Shown: positions 7,889 through 16,853, numbered from the stretch's first letter. The stretch: DNA of 64,000 bases from Streptomyces sp. SS1-1 (GCF_008973465.1 NZ_WBXN01000004.1:3822501-3886500); one strand, 5' to 3'. Program-made: numbers and translations. Notes: generated from the sequence alone by a model not told the origin.

Positions 7889-7910
7889 CCCGCGCCGGCC
7901 GCCACCGGCG

Positions 7911-8741
7911 TCAGGACCGGATGAACTCCAGGATGTCCGGGTTGAGGACGTCCGCGTGGACCGTCAGCATCCCGTGCGGATAGCCCTCGTACGTCTTGAG
8001 CGTGGCGTTCTTCAGCAGCTTCGCCGACAGCGGGGCCGAGTCCTCGTACGGGACGACCTGGTCGTCGGTGCCGTGCATGACCAGCACCGGGACGTCGATC
8101 CGCTTCAGGTCCTCGGTGAAGTCGGTCTCGGAGAACGCCTTGACGCATTCGTAGTGGGCGTTGGCGGCGCCCATCATGCCCTGCCGCCACCAGTTGTCGA
8201 TCACACCCTGCGAGACCTCCGCGCCGGGGCGGTTGAAGCCGTAGAACGGCCCCGACGGCACGTCGACGTAGAGCTGCGCCCGGTTGGCGGCGACGCCCGC
8301 GCGGAACCCGTCGAACACCTCGATCGGCGTACCGCCCGGGTTGCTCTCCGACTTGACCATGATCGGCGGTACGGCACCGGCCAGCACGGCCTTGGAGACC
8401 CGGCCGGGCTTGGCGCGGGCGACATAGCGGGCGACCTCGCCGCCGCCCGTGGAGTGCCCGATGTGGACCGCGTCCCGCAGATCGAGCGCGTCGGTGAGGG
8501 CGGCGACGTCGGCCGCGTACGTGTCCATCTCGTGGCCGTCGGCGGTCTGCGTCGACCGGCCGTGGCCCCGCCGGTCGTGGGCGATGACCCGGTAGCCGTG
8601 CGACAGGAAGAACAGCATCTGGTTGTCCCAGTCGTCGGCGCTCAGCGGCCAGCCGTGGTGGAAGACGATCGGCTCGCCGTCGCGTGGACCCCAGTCCTTG
8701 TAGAAGATCGTGGTGCCGTCGTCGGTGGTGACTGTACCCAT
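7911..8741 (-). CDS. Alpha/beta hydrolase of the cofactor-free chloroperoxidase/perhydrolase type
   Basis: A 276-residue protein, the usual length for bacterial non-heme haloperoxidases. It has an HHGWPLSADDW oxyanion loop, AHDRRGHGRS, nucleophile Ser97 in GHSTGGG, the acid in GTDDQ (Asp226/227) and His256 in YPHGM. These enzymes hydrolyse esters and make peracids from acetate and peroxide; the in vivo substrate is unknown. ATG 8741 has GGAGGA 7 bases upstream, and a longer upstream frame lacks a ribosome binding site. Confidence 0.9.
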   Translation of the reverse strand: MGTVTTDDGTTIFYKDWGPRDGEPIVFHHGWPLSADDWDNQMLFFLSHGYRVIAHDRRGHGRSTQTADGHEMDTYAADVAALTDALDLRDAVHIGHSTGGGEVARYVARAKPGRVSKAVLAGAVPPIMVKSESNPGGTPIEVFDGFRAGVAANRAQLYVDVPSGPFYGFNRPGAEVSQGVIDNWWRQGMMGAANAHYECVKAFSETDFTEDLKRIDVPVLVMHGTDDQVVPYEDSAPLSAKLLKNATLKTYEGYPHGMLTVHADVLNPDILEFIRS

Positions 8742-8931
8742 GGTTGGTCCTCCGCTCGTCCTGGCGTGCCTCAGCCACCGAACGGGTGGGGGGCACACGC
8801 GTGACCTGCGAGTTCGCGCCTGCGGCGCACCGGATGTACCCGGACCAGACTACGCGCGGGGACCGGAGGCCACATCCGCAGACGGCGGGCCGGCACGTCT
8901 GGCCGCCGGGTGTGCGGGTAACCGCCGTCCC

Positions 8932-9798
8932 ATGGGCGACATCCTGGTGGGCACGTGTTCGTGGACGGACCGGGCGCTGGTCGGCAGCGGCTGGTACCCG
9001 GTGGGGCGGCGGGACGCCGAGGGGCGGTTGCGGCACTACGCCGAGCGGTTCCCTGTGGTCGAGGTCGACGCGACGTACTACGCGCTGCCCGGTGAACGGA
9101 ACAGCGCCCTGTGGGCGGAGCGGACGCCGGACGGCTTCGTGTTCGACGTGAAGGCGTTCTCCCTGCTGACCGGCCATCCGACACGGCCGGCCCTGATGCC
9201 GCGGGGGTGGCCGGCCGACGCGCGGGACCCGCGTCTCCTGGACGAGGTGTGGGCGCGGTTCACGGCGGGGATCGCGCCGCTGCGGCGGGCCGGGCGGCTG
9301 GGTGCCGTGCTGTTCCAGTTCCCGCCGTGGTTCCGGCCCGGCGCGCGGGCGGAGGCGTTCCTGGAGCAGACCGCGCGACGGACGCGGGGATGGCCGGTGA
9401 GCGTGGAGTTCCGGCATCCGGCGTGGTGGCGGGGCGAACAGGCGGAGGTGACGCGGGCGTTGCTCACCCGGCACGGGATGGCGGCGGTCGCGGTGGACAT
9501 GACGCAGACGCTGCCCGCCTCCGTGCCGCCGGTCGCCCCGGTCACCTCGCCCCGGCTCTCGGTCGAGCGGTTCCACGGCCGCAGCGCCCACTGGGGGACG
9601 GGCAGCAAGGAGGAGCGCTTCCGGCACTGCTACGACGAGGGCGAACTGCGCGAGTGGCTGCCCCGGTTGGAGACGCTGGCCGGCCGGGTGGACGCCCTGC
9701 ACGTGCTGTTCAACAACTGCTGCGGGGACGCGGCCGTACGGGCCGCCGAGGAGATGACCCGCCTCCTCGGCCAGACACAGGGCACTCGCGTCCCCTGA
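8932..9798 (+). CDS. DUF72 (YecE-like) TIM-barrel protein
   Basis: A 288-residue DUF72 protein. It starts with ILVGTCSWTD, has EVDATYYALP, FVFDVKAFSLLTGH, the FQFPPWF barrel strand, VSVEFRHPAWW, and ends with HVLFNNCCGDAAVRAAEEM, all family signatures. The biochemical role of DUF72 proteins is not established. The start follows the conserved N-terminus. No ribosome binding site is visible; TAACCG lies 7 bases upstream of the ATG, so a leaderless start is possible. Confidence 0.9.
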   Translation: MGDILVGTCSWTDRALVGSGWYPVGRRDAEGRLRHYAERFPVVEVDATYYALPGERNSALWAERTPDGFVFDVKAFSLLTGHPTRPALMPRGWPADARDPRLLDEVWARFTAGIAPLRRAGRLGAVLFQFPPWFRPGARAEAFLEQTARRTRGWPVSVEFRHPAWWRGEQAEVTRALLTRHGMAAVAVDMTQTLPASVPPVAPVTSPRLSVERFHGRSAHWGTGSKEERFRHCYDEGELREWLPRLETLAGRVDALHVLFNNCCGDAAVRAAEEMTRLLGQTQGTRVP

Positions 9799-9807
9799 GG
9801 GCCGGCC

Positions 9808-11124
9808 CTAGCGGACCAGGAACTCCGTGCTGGAGAACGTCACCGACGGCTCGGCCGCCAGTAGGCCCTCCTTCGCGGGGCGGCCCGGGTACACGGCCAC
9901 GGTGTCCTTCGTCTCGCCGACATACGTCCGTACGACCAGGTCCGCCCGGCCGTCGCCGTCGAAGTCGCCGGTGGACAGGACGCGGGTGGTGCCGTGGGCC
10001 GGCGGCTTCACGGTGACCATGCCGGTGGTGCGCAGGCCGCCGGCGCGGCCCCGGAAGACGCGCAACTGTGATCCGCTGGACAGCAGTTCGTCCCGTCCGT
10101 CGCCGTCGAAGTCGGCGGCGTCCAGCATCGAGCCGGCGCTGCCGAGCGTGGCCCGCGCCGCCGGGGCCGGCAGGTCGTAGCGCAGAGACGTCTTCCCCAT
10201 GGCGCCGACGGCCGCGTCCAGGGCCTTGCCCCGGCCGAACGCGCCGAGCGCGAGATCGATCCCGGCGGGCAGGGTGACCCCGGTGCGGGTCGGGCCGTCC
10301 GGGCCGCCGAGGACGACGGCCGAGGTGCCGGAGTTCTCCGCCGTGCGGACCACGAGGTCGTCGTACCCGTCGCCGTCGACGTCGGCGGCCGGCCCGGTGG
10401 GCAGGTTGCCCGGCGAGGGGACGGGGGCGCCGGCCGCGTGCGGGGCGCCCGTGCGGTCGAACGGGCCGCGCAGGAAGCTCAGCCGCCCGTCCGAGGCGTG
10501 CACCACCAGGTCCTGGGCGCCGTCACCGTCGAAGTCGCCGCACACGGGCTGGTCCGGCCAGTCGTTGCCGTAGCGGGCCGCGTCCGGGACGGTCAGCTTG
10601 ACGCCCTTGCCGGTGAGGCCGCCGGGCGAGCCGAAGAGGATCTGGAGCGGGACCGGCGGCCGGCCCTGGCCGTCGAAGGGCGGGTCGGTGGAGACCACCA
10701 GGTCGGTGAAGCCGTCGTCGTCGAGGTCGCAGGTCGCCTCGGCGTCGAAGACGGCGGGCTGCCGGCCGTCGGTGGCGGCCGCGTGCCGCCGGGGGTCCAG
10801 CAACTGCCGGGCGCCGGGCGTGAGTCCGCGGGCGCTGCCGTAGACGATGCCGATGCCGGCGTCGTCCGTGTGCGCCTGCGCCTTCGCCAGGTCGTTGAGG
10901 ACGAGGTCGCGGTGCCCGTCCCCGTTGAAGTCGTCGGGGACCTCGCTCCCCTTGCCGTGCGGGATCGGCAGCTTGGCGGGGGCGTCGGCGACCCGGAGCG
11001 GGGTGGGCTCGGCCTTCGTGTCGTCGTGGGCGGTGGGGCCGCAGGCCGTCAGGGCCAGGGCCGTGAGCGTGGCGAGGGTGCCGGTCAGGGCCGCCGTACA
11101 CTTCCCGCTTCGTCGCGCGCGCAC
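9808..11124 (-). CDS. Secreted FG-GAP/VCBS repeat lipoprotein (integrin-like propeller)
   Basis: A 438-residue protein with a lipoprotein signal peptide (ALTGTLATLTALALTAC, Cys about residue 28) and five or more FG-GAP calcium-binding repeats, recognisable as DFNGDGHRDLVL, DLDDDGFTDLVV, DFDGDGAQDLVV, DVDGDGYDDLVV, DFDGDGRDELLS and DFDGDGRADLVV. Such repeats build a cell-surface beta-propeller that binds Ca2+ through each DxDxDG loop. The GTG start at 11124 follows GAGGTGAGC. It ends 9 bases from the DUF72 stop and is probably monocistronic. Its ligand is unknown. Confidence 0.9.
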   Translation of the reverse strand: MRARRSGKCTAALTGTLATLTALALTACGPTAHDDTKAEPTPLRVADAPAKLPIPHGKGSEVPDDFNGDGHRDLVLNDLAKAQAHTDDAGIGIVYGSARGLTPGARQLLDPRRHAAATDGRQPAVFDAEATCDLDDDGFTDLVVSTDPPFDGQGRPPVPLQILFGSPGGLTGKGVKLTVPDAARYGNDWPDQPVCGDFDGDGAQDLVVHASDGRLSFLRGPFDRTGAPHAAGAPVPSPGNLPTGPAADVDGDGYDDLVVRTAENSGTSAVVLGGPDGPTRTGVTLPAGIDLALGAFGRGKALDAAVGAMGKTSLRYDLPAPAARATLGSAGSMLDAADFDGDGRDELLSSGSQLRVFRGRAGGLRTTGMVTVKPPAHGTTRVLSTGDFDGDGRADLVVRTYVGETKDTVAVYPGRPAKEGLLAAEPSVTFSSTEFLVR

Positions 11125-11332
11125 CGCTCACCTCGTCACTACCAGGGACAACAACTGGGTAATGATGCACGCGTTCGAGAAGCGGCGACAGCCCTGCGCC
11201 CGGACGGGGTGGCGGGATGGGTGGATGTGGCTTGAATACGCCCGAGTCGCGCACGGCCCTGCGCACCTGGGAACGCCGGTGCGGGAGCCTTCGTTGACCC
11301 CAGGCCCCCCGCAGCGCACCCGAAGGAGAGCC

Positions 11333-11986
11333 GTGCCTGACACCTCGTCCGCCGCCGTCACCGCCCTTCCCCCGCTCGCCGCGCAGGCCGAGCGCCTGAT
11401 CGAGCTCGGTGTGCACGACCTCGCCGGGACCCCGGCCGCCGCGCTGCGGGCCTACGCCGAGCGGGCCGCGGACGCGCATCCCGGCGCCCTGCTCACCGTC
11501 CACCCCGACCGGGTCCCGGCCTCCGCGCTCGCGCCGCTGCTGCGCCATCGCGGCAAGCCCGGGTTCGTGGTCGTCGACATGCCCGACGTCGACGACTTCG
11601 CCCCCGTGGGCGTCGAGCTGCCCGAGGGGCCGTTCCACCTCGTCACCGGCGTGGACCGGGGTGATCATCTCGCCGACTGGAGCCCCGAGGAGGCCCTGCC
11701 CGAGCTCACCGGGAAGGGCCGTACGCCGCTGACCCTCACCGAGGGACTGCACTGGGTGATCCAGCAGCCCGCGGCCCTGGAGCGCGGCCACTGCTTCATG
11801 ACGATCGGCTCGCGGCTGCGCAGGGCCGACGGCTCCTTCGACGCCCGCACCCCGGCCGTCTGGATCAGCAACGGCACGGGCCGCGACGGCCGGGAACGCA
11901 AGGACGCCCCGAAGGTCGGCTGGTGCTGGTGGGGCAACCGCCACACCTGGCTGGGCTTCGGCTCCGCCACCGGACGCGTCGGATAG
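11333..11986 (+). CDS. Conserved actinobacterial protein, DUF5701-like
   Basis: A 217-residue soluble protein starting at GTG 11333 with GAAGGAGAG upstream. Notable stretches are GFVVVDMPDVDDFAPVGVEL, LTLTEGLHWVIQQPA and a C-terminal WISNGTGRDGRERKDAPKVG followed by a Trp-rich WCWWGNRHTWLGFG. I associate this pattern with DUF5701, a family of unknown function in actinomycetes; that assignment is from memory. No membrane segments or catalytic motifs are seen. A strongly GC-depleted region follows the gene. Confidence 0.75.
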   Translation: MPDTSSAAVTALPPLAAQAERLIELGVHDLAGTPAAALRAYAERAADAHPGALLTVHPDRVPASALAPLLRHRGKPGFVVVDMPDVDDFAPVGVELPEGPFHLVTGVDRGDHLADWSPEEALPELTGKGRTPLTLTEGLHWVIQQPAALERGHCFMTIGSRLRRADGSFDARTPAVWISNGTGRDGRERKDAPKVGWCWWGNRHTWLGFGSATGRVG

Positions 11987-12092
11987 CGGCGGTCCTCGCC
12001 GCCGCCCGTGGTGTGTGGAATTCGGCCAAGATCCGCAAAGGAAAAGTGCCGGAGCACATTTTCGGAATGTCATCGGGCGGCGGCGGTCATGG

Positions 12093-12141
12093 GATATTCC
12101 ATATCATCACCGTTGACGCATATTCCCCCGAATGCCAGATG
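12093..12141 (+). promoter_or_regulatory. Likely promoter region of the DUF2637 operon
   Basis: In an AT-rich patch, GATAT (12093-12097) and ATATC (12101-12105) form a perfect short palindrome around TCC. It is followed by TTGACG at 12113-12118 and a weak CAGATG 17 bases further on. A vegetative-type promoter with an overlapping operator is plausible. Confidence 0.35.
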
Positions 12142-12166
12142 TCCTGCCCCGCGCGGCGCTCGTTAG

Positions 12167-12352
12167 GTGGGCGTGACTTGGCAGGAAAAACACGCAGCTG
12201 AGGAGTGCGCGCGTCGTTCGCGTCAGGCAGCTGATCAGATCACAGCGGAGAGCATCACCTATTGCTCTGATCTGCTCGACGACTTCCTGAGAACCATCGG
12301 CCGGATGGAGCGTGAATATCTGCGAGCGGCACGCGAAGGGGAGGGGTCGTAG
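12167..12352 (+). CDS. Small helical hypothetical protein
   Basis: A 61-residue, fully helical, charged protein (EECARRSRQAADQITAES, LDDFLRTIGRMEREYLRAA) with no known domain. GTG 12167 and GTG 12173 are both possible starts; neither has a good ribosome binding site. Its stop is 3 bases before the ATG of the DUF2637 gene, so the two are translationally coupled and probably act together. Confidence 0.6.
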   Translation: MGVTWQEKHAAEECARRSRQAADQITAESITYCSDLLDDFLRTIGRMEREYLRAAREGEGS

Positions 12353-12355
12353 AAA

Positions 12356-13045
12356 ATGAGGACCGAGTACGAGCCGGTGGGCGAGCCGCCTCATTACACG
12401 CAGCAGCTCGATATGCAGAACCTCTGGCAGCCGCCGGACGGGGGCATGTCGCCGGAGGCCTGGGATCTGGACGAGGAGCTGGCCCAGATGCTGAGCGCCG
12501 CCCGCGCCCCGGACCCCGTCCCGCCCCGCCAGGAGGCCGACCGCCGGCCGTCGCCCCGCCCGGTGCACCGCAAGCGGCCCCAGCCGGGCGCGCACTCGCT
12601 CACCAAGAACCCGAAGGTCCTCACCGTCTCGATCCTGGTCGTCCTCATCACCCTGTGCGCGGTGACGATGCTCACCTGGTCCATCTCGTACTCGTACGAC
12701 CAGCTGCGGACGATCGCGCTGCTCGTGGTGGCGCCGAAGCTGGCCCACTGGTGGCCGCTGACCGTCTACGGGCCGTGGCTGCTGGCGGGGCTGTCCATCC
12801 TGCGGGCGTCGGTCCAGCGCCGGACCGCCCGCAAGTCCTGGGCCGTCATGCTGATCGCCTCCGGCACCGCCGTGGCGCTGTGCATCGGGCAGTCGGCGCA
12901 CTCGCTGCTCGCGATGGTGGTCGTGGGGATCCCGCCGATCACCGCCCTGGTCTGCTTCCGTGAGCTCATCGGGCAGTTCTCGTCCCGCCCCGGCCCCCGG
13001 CACGCCGCCGACGCCGTGGGCGCCCCGAAGCAGCCGAAGCCGTAG
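12356..13045 (+). CDS. DUF2637 membrane protein (SpdB-like)
   Basis: A 229-residue protein. A cytoplasmic Pro-rich N-terminus (about residues 1-85) is followed by four hydrophobic helices (about 88-110, 121-142, 160-178 and 184-203) of the DUF2637 type (ILVVLITLCAVTMLTWSISY). DUF2637 proteins occur near conjugative Spd/Tra genes of Streptomyces plasmids and integrative elements, but also in isolated chromosomal positions like this one. GGGGAGGGG lies about 10 bases upstream of the ATG. It is the second gene of a two-gene operon. No integrase, Tra or att site is seen nearby, so its role is unknown. Confidence 0.8.
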   Translation: MRTEYEPVGEPPHYTQQLDMQNLWQPPDGGMSPEAWDLDEELAQMLSAARAPDPVPPRQEADRRPSPRPVHRKRPQPGAHSLTKNPKVLTVSILVVLITLCAVTMLTWSISYSYDQLRTIALLVVAPKLAHWWPLTVYGPWLLAGLSILRASVQRRTARKSWAVMLIASGTAVALCIGQSAHSLLAMVVVGIPPITALVCFRELIGQFSSRPGPRHAADAVGAPKQPKP

Positions 13046-13163
13046 GCCGCCGCCGGGGGTCCCGGAACCAGGCCGTCGGGCCGGTACGGCTGCCGCGGCT
13101 GTCCGTACGCCTGCTGACCGGGGTCCCCGGGGGCGGCCTGCGCCCCTTCCTTCCGACGCACGA

Positions 13164-13200
13164 CGAAGCCCCCTGTCCCGTTACGGGACAGGGGGCTTCG
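13164..13200. terminator. Strong bidirectional terminator, 17-bp stem
   Basis: CGAAGCCCCCTGTCCCG at 13164-13180 pairs perfectly with 13184-13200 around a TTA loop. It lies between the convergent DUF2637 and Fe-S reductase genes and probably serves both strands. Confidence 0.9.
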
Positions 13201-13220
13201 CCATGCGGCTCGGGAAGCGG

Positions 13221-15515
13221 CTACTTCGCCGGGGCCGGCTCCGGCTCGTTCTCGGCGCCGGCCTCGCCCGCGGGCGGCTCGTCGTCCGTCACGGGCGTCT
13301 TGACCGACTCCAGCAGCAGCTGGGCGACGTCGACGACCTGGATGGACTCCTTGGCCTTGCCGTCGTTCTTCTTGCCGTTGACCGAGTCGGTCAGCATGAC
13401 GAGGCAGAACGGGCACGCGGTGGAGACGATGTCCGGGTTGGTGGAGAGGGCCTCGTCGACGCGCTCGTTGTTGATGCGCTTGCCGATCCGCTCCTCCATC
13501 CACATCCGGGCACCACCGGCGCCGCAGCAGAAGCCGCGCTCCTTGTGGCGGTGCATCTCCTCGTTGCGCAGACCGGGGACGCTGGCGATGATCTCGCGCG
13601 GCGGCGTGTAGATCTTGTTGTGCCGGCCCAGGTAGCACGGGTCGTGGTAGGTGATGATGCCCTCGACCGGGGTGACCGGGATCAACTTGCCCTCGTCCAC
13701 CAGGTGCTGGAGCAGCTGGGTGTGGTGGATGACCTCGTAGTCGCCGCCGATCTGCGGGTACTCGTTGCCGATCGTGTTGAGGCAGTGCGGGCAGGTGGCG
13801 ACGATCTTCTTCGCCGACCTCGGCTTCTTCGACTCGGGCGTCACGTTGCCCTCGTCGTCCATCTCCTCGCCGAACGCCATGTTCAGCGCCATGACGTTCT
13901 CCATGCCGAGCTCCTGGAACAGGGGCTCGTTGCCGAGGCGGCGGGCGGAGTCACCGGTGCACTTCTCGTCGCCGCCCATGATCGCGAACTTGACGCCCGC
14001 CATGTGCAGCAGTTCCGCGAAGGCCTTGGTGGTCTTCTTGGCGCGGTCCTCCAGGGCGCCGGCGCAGCCGACCCAGTACAGGTACTCGACCTCGGTGAGG
14101 TCCTCGATGTCCTTGCCGACGACCGGGACCTCGAAGTCGACCTCCTTGAGCCACTCCAGGCGCTGCTTCTTCGCCAGGCCCCAGGGGTTGCCCTTCTTCT
14201 CCAGGTTCTTGAGCATCGTGCCCGCCTCGGACGGGAACGCGGACTCGATCATCACCTGGTAGCGGCGCATGTCGACGATGTGGTCGATGTGCTCGATGTC
14301 GACCGGGCACTGCTCGACGCAGGCGCCGCAGGTGGTGCAGGACCACAGGACGTCCGGGTCGATGACGCCGTTCTCCTCGGCGGTGCCGATCAGCGGGCGC
14401 TCGGCCTCCGCGAGGGCGGCCGCGGGGACGTCCTTCAGCTGCTCCTCGGAGGCCTTCTCCTCGCCCTCCATGGTCTTGCCGCCACCCGCGAGCAGGTAGG
14501 GCGCCTTGGCGTGCGCGTGGTCGCGCAGCGACATGATCAGCAGCTTCGGGGAGAGCGGCTTGCCGGTGTTCCAGGCGGGGCACTGCGACTGGCAGCGGCC
14601 GCACTCGGTGCAGGTGGAGAAGTCCAGCAGGCCCTTCCAGGAGAACTGCTCGACCTGGGAGACGCCGAAGACGTCGTCCTCGCCGGGGTCGGCGAAGTCG
14701 ATCGGCTTGCCGCCGGACGTCATCGCGGGCAGGGCGCCGAGCGCGGTCTCGCCGGTGGCGTTGCGCTTGAACCAGATGTTCGGGAACGCCAGGAAGCGGT
14801 GCCAGGCGACACCCATGTTGGTGTTCAGCGAGACGACGATCATCCACACGAAGGACGTGCCGATCTTGATCATCGCGACGAAGTAGACGAGGTTCTGCAG
14901 CGTGGTGACGCTCAGGCCCTTGAAGGCGAGCACCAGCGGGTACGAGGCGAAGTACCCGGCCTCGTAGCCGTCGACGTGGTGGAGCGCGCCCTCCAGGCCC
15001 CGCAGGACGTAGATGGCGAGGCCGATGGTGAGGATGACGTACTCGACGAAGTACGCCTGGCCCGCCTTGGAGCCGGCGAAGCGGGACTTGCGGCCCGGAC
15101 GGGACGGCAGGCTCAGCAGCCGGATCACGATGAGCACGGCGATGCCGAGGATCGTCATCAGGCCGATGAACTCGATGTACATCTCGAACGGCAGGAACTC
15201 ACCGATGACCGGCAGCGTCCAGTCGGCCTGGAAGAGCTGCCCGAACGCCTGGGCGAGGGTGGGCGGCAGCGTCAGGAAGCCGACCGCGACGAACCAGTGG
15301 GCGATGCCGACGATGCCCCAGCGGTTCATCCGGGTGTGACCGAGGAACTCCTTCACGAGCGTGACGCTGCGCGCGTAGGGGTTGTCGGTGCGGCTGCCGG
15401 CCGGCACCGGCTGGCCGAGCTTGAAGTACCGGACGAACTGGCCGATGGCGCGTGCGAGCAGCGCAACGCCGACCACGGTCAGCACCAGCGACACGATGAT
15501 CGCGGCGAGTTGCAT
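13221..15515 (-). CDS. Membrane-bound iron-sulfur reductase (HdrD/GlpC-like, two CCG domains)
   Basis: A 764-residue protein. The N-terminal 250 residues carry about five transmembrane helices of the NarI/gamma-subunit kind. Two ferredoxin-type [4Fe-4S] motifs follow: CTECGRCQSQCP at 302-312 and CTTCGACVEQCP at 393-403. The C-terminal half has CCG-type repeats with CPHCLNTIGNEYP, YHDPCYLGRH, CCGAGGARM and ACPFCLVML. This is the architecture of heterodisulfide-reductase-related oxidoreductases such as mycobacterial Rv0338c; it should pass electrons between the quinone pool and a cytosolic partner. The start follows GAGGAGC. The tail is Glu/Pro/Ala-rich. No partner flavoprotein gene is adjacent. 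Confidence 0.93.
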   Translation of the reverse strand: MQLAAIIVSLVLTVVGVALLARAIGQFVRYFKLGQPVPAGSRTDNPYARSVTLVKEFLGHTRMNRWGIVGIAHWFVAVGFLTLPPTLAQAFGQLFQADWTLPVIGEFLPFEMYIEFIGLMTILGIAVLIVIRLLSLPSRPGRKSRFAGSKAGQAYFVEYVILTIGLAIYVLRGLEGALHHVDGYEAGYFASYPLVLAFKGLSVTTLQNLVYFVAMIKIGTSFVWMIVVSLNTNMGVAWHRFLAFPNIWFKRNATGETALGALPAMTSGGKPIDFADPGEDDVFGVSQVEQFSWKGLLDFSTCTECGRCQSQCPAWNTGKPLSPKLLIMSLRDHAHAKAPYLLAGGGKTMEGEEKASEEQLKDVPAAALAEAERPLIGTAEENGVIDPDVLWSCTTCGACVEQCPVDIEHIDHIVDMRRYQVMIESAFPSEAGTMLKNLEKKGNPWGLAKKQRLEWLKEVDFEVPVVGKDIEDLTEVEYLYWVGCAGALEDRAKKTTKAFAELLHMAGVKFAIMGGDEKCTGDSARRLGNEPLFQELGMENVMALNMAFGEEMDDEGNVTPESKKPRSAKKIVATCPHCLNTIGNEYPQIGGDYEVIHHTQLLQHLVDEGKLIPVTPVEGIITYHDPCYLGRHNKIYTPPREIIASVPGLRNEEMHRHKERGFCCGAGGARMWMEERIGKRINNERVDEALSTNPDIVSTACPFCLVMLTDSVNGKKNDGKAKESIQVVDVAQLLLESVKTPVTDDEPPAGEAGAENEPEPAPAK

Positions 15516-15732
15516 TTCGGGGCTCCTCGGGCCTGCGAGGGGGTGGTTCGAGGGGGTCCCTCGACATGACTGGCGACATTACTAAGCGGTAACTTATGCA
15601 GTCCTCTGAGACTACCCGCATCCTCCGTCGCACTGTAGTCAGGGGTGAGGTGATCTGGGTCGCTGAGGCTTGCCTTAAGAACCGATCGTGTTATTCATCC
15701 CGAAATGGTATATACGGCACTAACCTGACTCC

Positions 15733-16797
15733 GTGCTCTACGGGATCACCGCCGCCACCACCGCCCTGCTGGTCACCGCCCTGCTGGCGGCGCTGCTCCG
15801 TCTGCCCGCTCTGCGGTTCGGCATTCTCGACCGGCGCCGCCAGCGCCCGCTGCCCCTGCTCGGCGGGGTGGCGGTCGCCCTGGTGACCTGCCTGGTCGCC
15901 GCCGCCGGCGAGTGGACCGGGTACGCCCCGCTGGGCTCCGAGATCATGCGGCTGCTGGTCGCCGCGGGCGCCGTCGCCCTGCTCGGGCTCGTCGCCGACG
16001 TGCGGCGGGTCAAGGCGCGGTTCCTGGTCGGCGGTACGGCCGTCGCGGCGGCCTGCGTGGTGCCGTACCGCGACATCGGGTTCCTGCTCGCGGTGCCCGC
16101 CGTCGCCTGGATCGTCCTGGTCGCCGTCGCCTTCAAGGCGCTGGACCACGCGGACGCCCTGGCCGGCACGGTCGGCGTGCTCACCGCCTTCGGGGTGGGC
16201 GTCTGCGCGGCGGCCGAGGTCATGGACGAGCTGGCGGTGCTGCTGAGCGTGCTGGCCGCCGCCCTCACCGGTTTCCTGCTGCCGAACTGGCATCCCGCGC
16301 GGATCGGGCTCGGCGCGACCGGCTCGCTGTTCGTCGGGTTCGTGCTGGCCGCGTCGCTGGTGACGACCCGGGCCGGGCACGACCCGGCCGTCAGCGCCGG
16401 GGTCCTCTACGCCCTCTCCGCGCTCGCCGTCACCGACGTGGCCCTGGTCGCCGTCTCCCGGCGGCTGGCCGGACGGCCGCTGCTGCGGGGCGCGCCGGAC
16501 CATCTGGCGCACCGGCTGCGGCGGGCCGGCCTCACCCCGCAGGGCACGACCGTCGCGCTGGGCGCCGCCGCGCTGCCCGGGGTGGTCGTCGGCGTCCTGG
16601 TGCACCTGGGGCGGCTCGGCGGGGCGGCGGTGTGGTGGGTGGCGGCGGGCTCCGCGCTCGTCGTCCTCGGCCTGCTGCACATCAAGCCCTACGGCCCCAG
16701 GCGTCAACCGCGCGTACCGGAGCAGGACTCCGTCCGTGTGTCCCGGCGTATGGCATCGTCGCAGGTGAGCGCGCAGTTGCGTGTAAGGAACGGATAA
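15733..16797 (+). CDS. WecA/MraY-like membrane protein with altered active site
   Basis: A 354-residue protein with about ten transmembrane helices and the layout of polyprenyl-phosphate sugar-1-phosphate transferases. Family landmarks are present but changed. RPLPLLGG is kept. The DD motif reads VADVRRVKARF. NLIDGLDGLAG has become KALDHADALAG. The GDAGSLFLG motif reads GATGSLFVGF, so its aspartate is lost. It may therefore be a non-catalytic paralogue or use different chemistry. The GTG start has no ribosome binding site; TAACCT ends 6 bases before it, the leaderless spacing. A TATATAC element lies slightly further upstream. Confidence 0.7.
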   Translation: MLYGITAATTALLVTALLAALLRLPALRFGILDRRRQRPLPLLGGVAVALVTCLVAAAGEWTGYAPLGSEIMRLLVAAGAVALLGLVADVRRVKARFLVGGTAVAAACVVPYRDIGFLLAVPAVAWIVLVAVAFKALDHADALAGTVGVLTAFGVGVCAAAEVMDELAVLLSVLAAALTGFLLPNWHPARIGLGATGSLFVGFVLAASLVTTRAGHDPAVSAGVLYALSALAVTDVALVAVSRRLAGRPLLRGAPDHLAHRLRRAGLTPQGTTVALGAAALPGVVVGVLVHLGRLGGAAVWWVAAGSALVVLGLLHIKPYGPRRQPRVPEQDSVRVSRRMASSQVSAQLRVRNG

Positions 16798-16799
16798 GA

Positions 16800-16820
16800 C
16801 TTGAGCCAGGTCGACTCAGC
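16800..16820. promoter_or_regulatory. HAIR element (imperfect), HspR operator upstream of dnaK
   Basis: CTTGAGC (16800-16806), seven bases, then ACTCAGC (16814-16820): the HspR inverted repeat CTTGAGT-N7-ACTCAAG with changes only at the arm ends. It lies 52 bases upstream of the perfect copy. Confidence 0.8.
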
Positions 16821-16824
16821 TCTG

Positions 16825-16853
16825 TTGACCCGTCGCGAGCCGTCATGCACACT
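16825..16853 (+). promoter_or_regulatory. Probable dnaK promoter
   Basis: TTGACC at 16825-16830 is a good -35. A weak CACACT lies 17 bases downstream at 16848-16853 and overlaps the perfect HAIR element, so bound HspR would block polymerase. Confidence 0.55.

Noticed and set aside
8710..8931. N-terminal extension of the DUF72 gene to 8710
   Set aside because: The extension overlaps the divergent hydrolase start and promoter. Conserved sequence begins at 8932.
13046..13160. A minus-strand frame reading QQAYGQPRQPYRPDGL
   Set aside because: It looks protein-like for about 35 residues but starts inside the terminator hairpin and runs antisense through DUF2637. There is no ribosome binding site.
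12960..15569. An 869-codon plus-strand frame opposite the Fe-S reductase
   Set aside because: It is a shadow of the minus-strand gene, which has Cys motifs and membrane helices. The plus frame is a repetitive V/L/R/D/G string.
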